Assembly (NCBI GenBank): GCA_022709995.1
Contig: JAKLHU010000185.1
Span: 1-5,259, forward strand
Source of the DNA: Verrucomicrobiota bacterium
GTDB lineage: Bacteria; Verrucomicrobiota; Lentisphaeria; Oligosphaerales; Oligosphaeraceae
Direction of reading: 5' to 3'
Length of the DNA stretch: 5,259 nt
A program made the translations under genes and the position numbers. The stretch's first letter is position 1; the number at the start of each line of letters is the position of its first letter. The notes beneath the pieces were generated by a model, which made no database searches, was not told where the DNA came from, and saw only the letters and a list, made by a program, of their open reading frames with translations. Shown here in pieces: positions 1-5,259 of this stretch.

Positions 1-1629
1 GACGGCTCCGAGGCCGACGTCACGGCCCGCACCGTCTTCACCGTGGCGCCGCCGGGCGCCGCCGTAGTCACCGCCGACGGCGTCGTCACCTTGGCCGGCG
101 GCCTGGCGGCCGGCACTCAGGTCGTGGTCACCGGCGCCTATACGGAACTGGGCACGACGAAGACGGGCACGGCGACCTTGCGCGTGAAGGCGGCGACGTT
201 CATCGGCCTCAGCATCGACCCGCCGAAGATTTCCCTGGCCCGCGGCCAGAGCGTGACGGCGCGTGTGTTCGCGCATTTCGCCAATGCCCTGGTCGAGGAC
301 GTCAGCACGGCCGCGGCTCTCGTCTGGACCATGAGCCCGGCCGGCGCCCTGGCGCAGTCCGGGCGGGTGTTCACCGTGCCCGCCAAAGCCCAGTACGGCG
401 GCGTCGAGGTGACGGCGCGTCTGGTGCGCGACGGCGACGAACGGCAGGTTGTCATGCGCCTGCACATCCGCCAGGAAGGGTCCATGGTCAATCCCGGCGA
501 CTTCGACGAAAGCCTGCTCGTCGACTTCAACGACTTGAGCTATTTCATCGGCCATTATGGCGAGACGAGCGCGTCGCCGCGCTGGGATTCGCGCTGCGAT
601 TTCGACGGTAACAACGTCATCGACCTGGCCGACGCCGGTAGTTTCGTCGGCCGCTACGGAACCAGCTACGCCCCGACCCGCGCCGGAATCGGCGAGGCCG
701 CGGCGGTGGCGTCGACCCGGGGCGATCCGGGCCAGGCCCGCGTCTGGCTGGCCGGGCCGACCGCGCCGGTCCAGGTCGGCGAGGTCTTTGAACTCCTGGT
801 CTATGCCCAGGAGAACGACCCCCTGGCGCATGGCTTCCGCGGCGGGCCGCTGACCGTCCTGTTTGACCCGGAACGGGTGGCCTACGCCGGCGACTTCGCG
901 CCGGCGGAGGTTCTGGAATCGCCGTATCTGCTCTTCCAGGAGGGCCGTCTGCTGGACGACCGCATCGAGGAATTGTGCGGCATGACCGTGTTGGACGGCT
1001 ATGGCGACGGCGAGCCGGTGCTGTACGCCCGGCTGACCTTCACCGCCCGGCAGGCCGGGGACCTGAATTTCTCCCTGGCGCCGTCGTCCTCCGGCCTGAT
1101 TCTGACGCCACCGGCCGGGAAGCTGACGTTGACCGCGACCGATTTCGTCGGCCTGACCCTGCGGGCCGAGCCGGTGCTTGACCCGAATGACGCCGTGCAC
1201 ATGTATGCCGGCCTGGCCGCCGGCTGGAACCTGGTCGGCATTCCGCTGACGCCGCGCTTGCAAAATGCCTGGACCGACCGTAACGGCAACCCGTTGTCAG
1301 GGCTGAAGTTCTTCCGCTACGACCAGGTCGCCAAGACGTATGTACCGATGGCGGGCGAAGCGCTGGAGGCCGGCCTGGCGTACTGGCTGTTGCTGGATGC
1401 CCAGCCGGCGAACGGCGTTGTCTTGCACGGCGCCATCCCCTGCGCGGTCAACGCCCCGGGACCGGGGTGGAGCTTGTATGGCCACACTCAGAGTGACGGC
1501 GGCGGCTGCCGTGGCGGCGACCAAGTCCGGCATTTCTTCCGCTGGAACAGCCAAAACGGCCAGTTCGATCATTGCGACAGCGCCGGGCTGGCCTTGGGCG
1601 AAGGGGCCTGGCACTACCAGGAAGAATAG
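1..1629 (+). CDS. Modular surface protein: Big/Ig-like, dockerin-like, cohesin-like and GWNLVG domains (5' partial)
   Basis: The frame is open from base 1, so the N-terminus lies upstream; the GTG at 43 is an internal Val inside the first domain, not a start. The visible 542 residues divide as follows. Residues 1-64 and about 67-156 look like two bacterial Ig-like (Big) domains: Gly/Val/Thr-rich strands, 'VTADGVVTLAGG' in the first, 'LSIDPPKISLARGQSVTARV' in the second. Residues 167-220 are two dockerin-like calcium-loop repeats. Residues about 248-390 are a cohesin-like beta-sandwich ('VQVGEVFELLVYAQ', then 'LTVLFDPERVAYAG', then 'PVLYARLTFTA'). Residues 407-539 are two GWNLVG-type repeats, and the protein stops right after the second, so the C-terminus looks natural. 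No catalytic motif is visible. A role in adhesion or surface structure is inferred from domain types only. Gene 2 follows on the same strand 89 bases downstream. Certainty is high that it is a gene, moderate for domain names, low for function. Confidence 0.9.
   Translation, partial: DGSEADVTARTVFTVAPPGAAVVTADGVVTLAGGLAAGTQVVVTGAYTELGTTKTGTATLRVKAATFIGLSIDPPKISLARGQSVTARVFAHFANALVEDVSTAAALVWTMSPAGALAQSGRVFTVPAKAQYGGVEVTARLVRDGDERQVVMRLHIRQEGSMVNPGDFDESLLVDFNDLSYFIGHYGETSASPRWDSRCDFDGNNVIDLADAGSFVGRYGTSYAPTRAGIGEAAAVASTRGDPGQARVWLAGPTAPVQVGEVFELLVYAQENDPLAHGFRGGPLTVLFDPERVAYAGDFAPAEVLESPYLLFQEGRLLDDRIEELCGMTVLDGYGDGEPVLYARLTFTARQAGDLNFSLAPSSSGLILTPPAGKLTLTATDFVGLTLRAEPVLDPNDAVHMYAGLAAGWNLVGIPLTPRLQNAWTDRNGNPLSGLKFFRYDQVAKTYVPMAGEALEAGLAYWLLLDAQPANGVVLHGAIPCAVNAPGPGWSLYGHTQSDGGGCRGGDQVRHFFRWNSQNGQFDHCDSAGLALGEGAWHYQEE
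499..660 (+). repeat. Dockerin-like pair of EF-hand-type calcium loops in gene 1
   Basis: Two copies of a 21-residue unit start at residues 167 and 200 and fit D-F-D-x5-D-x-x-D-x3-F-[IV]-G-x-Y-G. Copy 1 has acidic or polar ligands D167, D169, S171, D175 and D178; copy 2 has D200, D202, N204, D208 and D211. These match loop positions 1, 3, 5, 9 and 12 of the dockerin/EF-hand calcium loop, and each is followed by a short helix ending in HYG or RYG. The usual Gly at loop position 6 is Leu in copy 1 and Asn in copy 2, so both loops are somewhat degenerate. In dockerins such paired loops fold around two calcium ions and bind a cohesin. Here the module is internal, not C-terminal, and directly precedes a cohesin-like domain. 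The twofold repeat is seen directly; calcium binding is inferred. Confidence 0.75.
742..1170 (+). other. Cohesin-like beta-sandwich domain within gene 1
   Basis: Residues about 248-390 have the layout of cohesin-type or related carbohydrate-module sandwiches. A first strand is followed by 'VQVGEVFELLVYAQ', like the cohesin opening 'VxxGDxFTVxVxV'. Next comes a Gly-rich turn and a 'LTVLFDPERV' strand, like the cohesin 'FDLxYDPxxL' signature. The end has 'GEPVLYARLTFTA', like the 'GxLaxltFka' near the cohesin C-terminus. A ~45-residue stretch with 'LLFQEGRLLDDRIEELCG' sits between them. The assignment rests on motif resemblance only. A different Ig-like fold is possible. Confidence 0.5.
1219..1617 (+). 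repeat. Tandem GWNLVG...FFRY...AYW repeats at the C-terminus of gene 1
   Basis: Two diverged copies close the protein. Copy 1 (residues 407-464) has 'AGWNLVGIPLTP', then FFRYD at 437-441 and 'LEAGLAYW' ending at W462. Copy 2 (about 487-539) has 'GPGWSLYGH', then FFRWN at 512-516 and 'LALGEGAW' ending at W537. The distance from the first Phe of FFR to the final Trp is 25 residues in both copies; the distance from the GW Trp to FFR is 28 and 22. Aromatic and Gly positions are conserved while the rest has diverged, so this is an old internal duplication. Copy 2 carries extra Cys at 503 and 525, with another at 481 in the linker. The function of the module is unknown to me; similar GWNLxxxP segments occur in large secreted bacterial proteins. 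Confidence 0.7.
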
Positions 1630-1638
1630 CCCCGATAA

Positions 1639-1667
1639 CGCCGCCCGGGCCCCGGCGCCGGGTGGCG
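1639..1667 (+). other. Strong GC-rich stem-loop between the two genes
   Basis: CGCCGCCCGG (1639-1648) can pair with CCGGGTGGCG (1658-1667) over ten base pairs including one G-U, with a nine-base loop. It starts 9 bases after the stop of gene 1. No run of T follows, so it does not look like a standard intrinsic terminator. It could protect the 3' end of the upstream message, attenuate, or help separate the genes. The core also contains the perfect palindromes GCCCGGGC (1643-1650) and CCCGGCGCCGGG (1651-1662), so other folds compete. In such GC-rich DNA part of this may be chance. Confidence 0.45.
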
Positions 1668-1708
1668 AGACGGTGTCATGGAACGAAATGACGAAGGAAT
1701 CTTGACAT

Positions 1709-1713
1709 AGGTG
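1709..1713 (+). promoter_or_regulatory. Likely ribosome binding site of gene 2
   Basis: AGGTG lies 5 bases before the ATG at 1719 and matches part of the Shine-Dalgarno consensus GGAGGTG. A second purine run, GAAGGA at 1693-1698, is 20 bases upstream and too distant. The ATG is the first standard start after the in-frame stop TGA at 1689-1691, and it opens a good signal peptide, so the start is set mainly by the protein. Confidence 0.45.
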
Positions 1714-1718
1714 CAGCC

Positions 1719-1784
1719 ATGAAAAAAGCGGCAATCATCTTGCTTCCGCTGTTGATGGTGATGATCGGCTGGCCGGCCAGAGCC
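1719..1784 (+). other. Signal peptide of gene 2
   Basis: MKKA is followed by a hydrophobic core (IILLPLLMVMIGW) and then PARA, giving a Sec/SPI-type cleavage site after A22 (ARA) or alternatively after A25 (VDA). There is no lipobox Cys and no twin arginine. The protein is therefore predicted to be exported as a soluble periplasmic or extracellular product, unless an anchor lies in the missing C-terminus. Confidence 0.9.
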
Positions 1785-4700
1785 GTCGACGCCGAGCCTA
1801 CTTCCTACTTGGGCAACGCGAGCGACCACGTCGTCCTCAGCAGCGGGCTGGGAGCTTTGTCGTCCTTCGCGGATGTCGCCTTGGACTGGCAGCAGAACAG
1901 CCACGTCGTCTGGCGCTCCGGCCGCGACATCTACTACGCCAAGAGCGATGCGGCCGGCAATTGGCTCCTGCGGGAGAATGCCGTCCCGGTGCCCTACCGG
2001 AAAGTCGCGACGCTGAACACGGCGACGTTCGTGCCGGCGATCGCCGTTGACAGCCATGGCGCCGCCCATATCGTCGCCGCCAATGGCATCGCCGCCATCT
2101 TCTACCTCAAAATCGCTGCGGACGGCGCCGAACTGGTCCGGGAGGCCTTGACCTTCAAGGTGAACTTGAACTGGGTCTACTTCCAGGGGGCGGACATCGC
2201 CATCGACCCGAAGACAGACCTGCCGGTCGTCGGCGCCATGTGCGTCGTGGAGACGTCGACCACGATTTCCGGCTATCCGATGACCAAGCACCAGGAGCGC
2301 ATCTACGGGCTGCGCCTGCACGGCAATGGCGAGATTGCCACCAGGGTCTTTTTCGCGGCCAGCGGCTGGTCGATCGGGTGCCCGCCGTATGTGTTCGGGC
2401 ATCCGGCGATCGCGGTCGACAATTACGGCGTCATCCACGCGGTGTGGAAGACCCGCGTGCTGGTCGGCAGCGAGGAGGAGGACACCAGCAGCGTGAACTA
2501 CGTCGCCGGCGGCGCCCTCGGCATCGTCAGCACCAACACCGCCCCGGACCCCAATGGCAGCCTGGCCGAGAAATTCAAGGCCACGAACCGCCACGGCGTG
2601 TCGTATAAGGTCGGCGACATCATGATCGAATACGCCCGTTCCGACAAGGTCAGCCAGGGCCTGGCCAATCTATTCAAGTTCGGTGGCGTCTACATCAACA
2701 CGCCGGGCGATATCGAGAAGGGGACCTACGCGCCGGTGCCGCGCATCGTCTGCGACGACGAGGACCGCGTCCATGTCGCCTGGAACGGCATGAACGGCGA
2801 CCGGCCCGCCATCCTCTATTCGCGGGTCTGGCTGGACCCGGAGGAAGAGCTGGGCGGCACTGTCGCCGAGCTGATGAAGATGGGCGTCATCGAACAGCGC
2901 AGCGTCCAAATCAACAGCCCCCTGGCCGAGGTCGAGGAGGAACAATGCGATCTGGCCGTCGGCGACAACGCCGTCCATTTCGTCTGGATTGACGGTCGCA
3001 ACTCCAAGGCCGGCAGCCAAGTCTTCCACGGCGCCGTCAGCCTGCTCTCCGGCGTCGTGCAGAATTCGCAGGAATACGCGATTTCCGGCCGGCGCGACAA
3101 CCCGCTGACCCTGCCGCGCATCGCGTTCCGCTCCGACCGCGTCTTCAAGCAGTGGACTGGCTATGACGGCGATCATGCGCCCGGAGTCCTTGACATGTTC
3201 GTGGCCACCGAGGCCGAGACCGCCGTCAATCTATATCCGCAGCAGGAAATCCGGGTGACGGCGACCTACGAGCCCTGGCCGCACGGCGAGCCGTCCCCTC
3301 CCGACCCGGAAATCGTCCTCAACGGGAAGCCGGACGGACTCGCCTACGAGCGCGTGTTCATCGCGGCCGACGACGGCCGCGGCCAGTACACGGTCGTCTG
3401 GCAGGAGGCCTTCCCCGGCCGCGACGTGTATGACATCTGCCTGCATCGCCGGCGCTACTGGGCCCGGACTTACGGCCTGCTGCCGGAAACGGACCGGCCG
3501 AACCGGCTCTGGGACGGCGACGACGCCAAGGCCGCCCTGGGCGAGGCCAACCGCACCCAGGGCACCGTCGTCAATCTGCCGGTCGCGGTCCGGCCCGTCT
3601 ACGCCGACCTGGTCCGCGAAAGCAATTACCACGAAGCCCAGGGCTTTGTCGCCGATGGCGTGACGCCGTTCGTCATCCGGGTCGACCTGCCGGTCGGCGA
3701 GTACTATCTCCGGCTGCAGCCGGCGCCGGAGACCGGTGGCGCCAGCGTCGCCCATTTCATTGAGAGTGAACGCCTGTTCCGGTTCTACTTCAGCCCCGAG
3801 AACCCCGACTGGTGCGCCTTCGAGCCGGTCAACGCCATCAATTCGTTCACCGTTCGGTCCGAACACGCGGGTCTGGCGCCGAAGGAGACCATCTTCCTGG
3901 TCAAGGGCTTTGACTGGACGACGGCGGCCGCGTCCTGGCCGACGGACAAGGCGGACCTGTCCCTGCAGTTGAAACTGTGGAAAAAGCCGGTCAACACCGA
4001 CCAGGGGCTGGACCTGACGAAGGACGAGCCGTTCGCCATCATCCCCTTTGGCGTCTGCCGGCCGCCGGTGGTCCTGCTGCATGGCTTCAACAACGCCGGC
4101 TCGGGCTGGACCGCGGCGTTCATGAAGCCGCTGGAAGACCTTCTCGGCAAGGACATGGTGTTCACCATCGACTATGCCCAGAGCATGACCCCCCAGGGAC
4201 CGTGGGCCACCTGGGAGAAATATCTCGAGGACGCCGTCAACACCGCCATTAAACGACTGCGCGCCAAAGTCGGCAAAGACATCATCGACGAACGCCTGGA
4301 ATACAAGCTGATCCGCGACGAGGGCGCGGCCATGAAGAAAGAGCTTGACGACCTCAAAAAGACGGTGGACGAGGGCAAGAGCCTGCTGCGGGCGTTGGGA
4401 CTGCTGGACGGCGAGGACGAAGACGAGGAGACGGACTGGCTCGACTGGGCCAAGACTGTCCTGTATTGGGAAAAAGCCGCCAACGCGGTCGACGACCTGG
4501 CCACTCTCGAAAAGGAAGTCGCCTTGAACCTGTACGCGACCGAGCAGCTCCTGCGGCATCGCGACGGCTGGGCGTTCACGCGCTATGACGTCATCGGCCA
4601 CTGCCAAGGCGCCATCCTGCTCCGCATGCTCGCCACCAATGCGACCGATGTCCCCGTCCCCTTGCGCTTCCTGCAAAACGCCAATTTCGGCCGCGGCCGC

Positions 4701-5259
4701 TTTCGGTCGCTGACCGCGATCGGCGCGCCGTTCCGCGGCTCCCGGCTCACGCAGTACTACCGCCATTACTACGACCACGTCGTGGCCATGCTGACCGAAC
4801 TGGCCGAGAACAGCGAATACCAGCTGGCCATGACGTCGCTGGCGCAGAACCTCGGCGCCGGCCTGGGACTGCTCTACTATGCCGACCGCCACGGCTACCT
4901 GGAACCGAAATTCGACGCCTGCAACGGCGAAGTGACGACCCTCGGCGCGAAATACCCAGTGCACCCGTCCGCACAATTCCATTATGTGAGCACGGTCATC
5001 GACCACGACGCCAAGATCCCGTGGATGTTCTTCGCCAGCATCGGCCTGGCCAAGGGCGTGCAACAGCCCGGCTTCAATCTGTTTGAACTGACGTATCCGC
5101 CGTATGGCGCGACCAACCGGTTCAGCGACGGCGTCGTCGAGGTCGTCACCATGGCGACCGGCGATTTCGACGAGGACGGCCTGCTGGACGCCATCCTGTC
5201 GATCGACGTGCCGGTCATCGATCTGGTCTTCATGCGCCAGAACCCGGACCACACCTTCA
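1719..5259 (+). CDS. Secreted beta-propeller / alpha/beta-hydrolase (lipase-like) with Cys in the nucleophile motif (3' partial)
   Basis: The frame runs without a stop from ATG 1719 through the window end: 1180 residues visible, C-terminus missing. Residues 1-22 or 1-25 are a signal peptide. About 51-590 holds 7-8 beta-propeller-like repeats with HxVW cores. About 615-780 is a beta-rich Ig-like spacer ('VADGVTPFVIRVDLP' at 644-658). From 781 an alpha/beta-hydrolase begins: oxyanion-type 'PPVVLLHGF' (H788-F790), nucleophile elbow GHCQG (960-964), lipase-type GAPFRGS (1002-1008), and a candidate acid in 'SDGVV' (D1137). The catalytic His may be H1178 or lie beyond the window. Cys962 stands where lipases have Ser. 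Residues about 851-949 form a charged helical insertion with an acidic turn at 897-906. A DxDxDG calcium-type loop is at 1149-1157. An ester- or amide-cleaving extracellular enzyme is inferred; the substrate is unknown. A propeller followed by a hydrolase recalls prolyl oligopeptidases, but GAPFRGS and the Ig-like spacer favour a lipase relative. Confidence 0.92.
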   Translation, partial: MKKAAIILLPLLMVMIGWPARAVDAEPTSYLGNASDHVVLSSGLGALSSFADVALDWQQNSHVVWRSGRDIYYAKSDAAGNWLLRENAVPVPYRKVATLNTATFVPAIAVDSHGAAHIVAANGIAAIFYLKIAADGAELVREALTFKVNLNWVYFQGADIAIDPKTDLPVVGAMCVVETSTTISGYPMTKHQERIYGLRLHGNGEIATRVFFAASGWSIGCPPYVFGHPAIAVDNYGVIHAVWKTRVLVGSEEEDTSSVNYVAGGALGIVSTNTAPDPNGSLAEKFKATNRHGVSYKVGDIMIEYARSDKVSQGLANLFKFGGVYINTPGDIEKGTYAPVPRIVCDDEDRVHVAWNGMNGDRPAILYSRVWLDPEEELGGTVAELMKMGVIEQRSVQINSPLAEVEEEQCDLAVGDNAVHFVWIDGRNSKAGSQVFHGAVSLLSGVVQNSQEYAISGRRDNPLTLPRIAFRSDRVFKQWTGYDGDHAPGVLDMFVATEAETAVNLYPQQEIRVTATYEPWPHGEPSPPDPEIVLNGKPDGLAYERVFIAADDGRGQYTVVWQEAFPGRDVYDICLHRRRYWARTYGLLPETDRPNRLWDGDDAKAALGEANRTQGTVVNLPVAVRPVYADLVRESNYHEAQGFVADGVTPFVIRVDLPVGEYYLRLQPAPETGGASVAHFIESERLFRFYFSPENPDWCAFEPVNAINSFTVRSEHAGLAPKETIFLVKGFDWTTAAASWPTDKADLSLQLKLWKKPVNTDQGLDLTKDEPFAIIPFGVCRPPVVLLHGFNNAGSGWTAAFMKPLEDLLGKDMVFTIDYAQSMTPQGPWATWEKYLEDAVNTAIKRLRAKVGKDIIDERLEYKLIRDEGAAMKKELDDLKKTVDEGKSLLRALGLLDGEDEDEETDWLDWAKTVLYWEKAANAVDDLATLEKEVALNLYATEQLLRHRDGWAFTRYDVIGHCQGAILLRMLATNATDVPVPLRFLQNANFGRGRFRSLTAIGAPFRGSRLTQYYRHYYDHVVAMLTELAENSEYQLAMTSLAQNLGAGLGLLYYADRHGYLEPKFDACNGEVTTLGAKYPVHPSAQFHYVSTVIDHDAKIPWMFFASIGLAKGVQQPGFNLFELTYPPYGATNRFSDGVVEVVTMATGDFDEDGLLDAILSIDVPVIDLVFMRQNPDHTF
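1869..3488 (+). repeat. Beta-propeller-like repeat array in gene 2
   Basis: Residues about 51-590 repeat a unit resembling P-x-I-A-x-D-x-x-G-x-x-H-x-V-W followed by a strand with Ile/Tyr. The best cores are H62VVW, H117IVA, H240AVW, H352VAW and H420FVW. Weaker ones are LPVVG (168-172), VFKQW (475-479) and YTVVW (557-561). Several are preceded by 'AIAVD' or 'RIVCDD'. Spacing is mostly 55-80 residues, with one gap of about 110 between 243 and 352 that probably hides a degenerate blade. This resembles BNR/sialidase-like propellers, which bind or cleave glycans, but no sialidase Asp box (SxDxGxTW) is seen, so a binding or scaffold role is more likely. The repeat is visible; the fold is inferred. 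Confidence 0.65.
4059..5259 (+). other. Alpha/beta-hydrolase domain of gene 2 (partial)
   Basis: From residue 781 the usual order of lipase elements is seen: beta-strand plus oxyanion loop (PPVVLLHGFNNAGSGW), strand 'MVFTIDYA' (813-820), then a helix, the nucleophile strand and elbow 'YDVIGHCQGA', the strand 'LTAIGAPFRGS', a lid-like aromatic region (YYRHYYDH, 1013-1020), and the acid strand 'NRFSDGVVEV'. The oxyanion-to-nucleophile distance is about 174 residues, far longer than in compact lipases, because of the helical insertion. The last element, the catalytic His, is either H1178, two residues before the window ends, or further on. Domain identity is confident; the exact family is not. 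Confidence 0.85.

Noticed and set aside
43..45. GTG as the start codon of gene 1.
   Set aside because: The frame is open upstream to base 1, and the residues before it (DVTARTVFTV) continue the first Ig-like domain. The true start lies outside the window.
101..115. Near-identical GC-rich 15-mers encoding GLAAG at 101-115 and 1210-1224.
   Set aside because: They encode a short low-complexity Gly/Ala stretch in unrelated domains and are best explained by biased composition.
1340..1705. A 121-codon plus-strand frame overlapping the end of gene 1.
   Set aside because: Its translation is Arg/Ala/Ser/Pro-rich with no pattern, typical of an off-frame reading of GC-rich coding DNA, whereas gene 1 has clear repeats over the same bases.
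1702..1707. TTGACA, a perfect -35 hexamer just before gene 2.
   Set aside because: No -10-like sequence lies at a suitable distance; the expected position falls within the first codons of gene 2 and is GC-rich, and transcription would start inside the signal peptide.
1614..2594. A 326-codon minus-strand frame spanning the intergenic gap and the start of gene 2, and a similar 168-codon frame at 2670-3176.
   Set aside because: Both are in the same mirror phase as gene 2 and explained by the same codon avoidance; the second ends at the CTA at 2670.
1869..3488. An active sialidase in the propeller region of gene 2.
   Set aside because: No Asp-box motif (SxDxGxTW) and no arginine-triad context was found; only the general blade-like repeat is seen.
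3231..5252. A 673-codon open frame on the minus strand.
   Set aside because: It is exactly in mirror phase with gene 2 and stays open because gene 2 lacks TTA, TCA and CTA codons there; its lower end is set by the CTA at 3231. Its translation is D/V/Q/R/G-rich without recognisable motifs, while the plus strand shows a signal peptide, repeats and a hydrolase core.
4059..5259. Prolyl oligopeptidase (S9 family) identity for gene 2.
   Set aside because: The propeller-plus-hydrolase order fits, but the elbow is GHCQGA and not GxSxGG, the lipase-type GAPFRGS is present, and an Ig-like region separates the two parts.

Overview
The window is GC-rich bacterial DNA with strongly G/C-biased third codon positions. 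It is filled by two large plus-strand genes separated by 89 bases, and both run off the window: the first at its 5' end, the second at its 3' end. There are no RNA genes, insertion sequences, CRISPR arrays or minus-strand genes that I can support.

Gene 1 (1-1629) encodes the C-terminal 542 residues of a modular, probably extracellular protein. In order it has two bacterial Ig-like (Big-type) domains, a dockerin-like pair of calcium-loop repeats, a cohesin-like beta-sandwich, and a tandem pair of GWNLVG...FFRY...AYW repeats that ends at the stop codon. Gene 2 (1719 to the end, 1180 codons with no stop) starts with a clear signal peptide. It continues with a beta-propeller-like array of HxVW repeats, an Ig-like spacer, and an alpha/beta-hydrolase domain of lipase type. 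The usual nucleophile Ser of GxSxG is replaced by Cys (GHCQG), and a long charged helical hairpin is inserted before the nucleophile.

The dockerin-like DFDxxxxxD repeats, the GWNLVG repeats and the very large secreted multidomain proteins recall Planctomycetota, Lentisphaerota and related PVC-type lineages, often known from metagenomes. This is a low-confidence inference from style, not from a marker gene.

The two genes share orientation, lie close together, and both look exported and calcium-binding. They may be co-transcribed and act at the cell surface or outside the cell. One would be an adhesive or structural protein, the other an enzyme carrying a propeller for binding. No substrate can be read from the sequence. 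Between them lies a strong GC-rich hairpin without a U-tract. The long open frames on the minus strand opposite gene 2 are mirror-frame shadows, caused by near-absence of TTA, TCA and CTA codons in the real gene.
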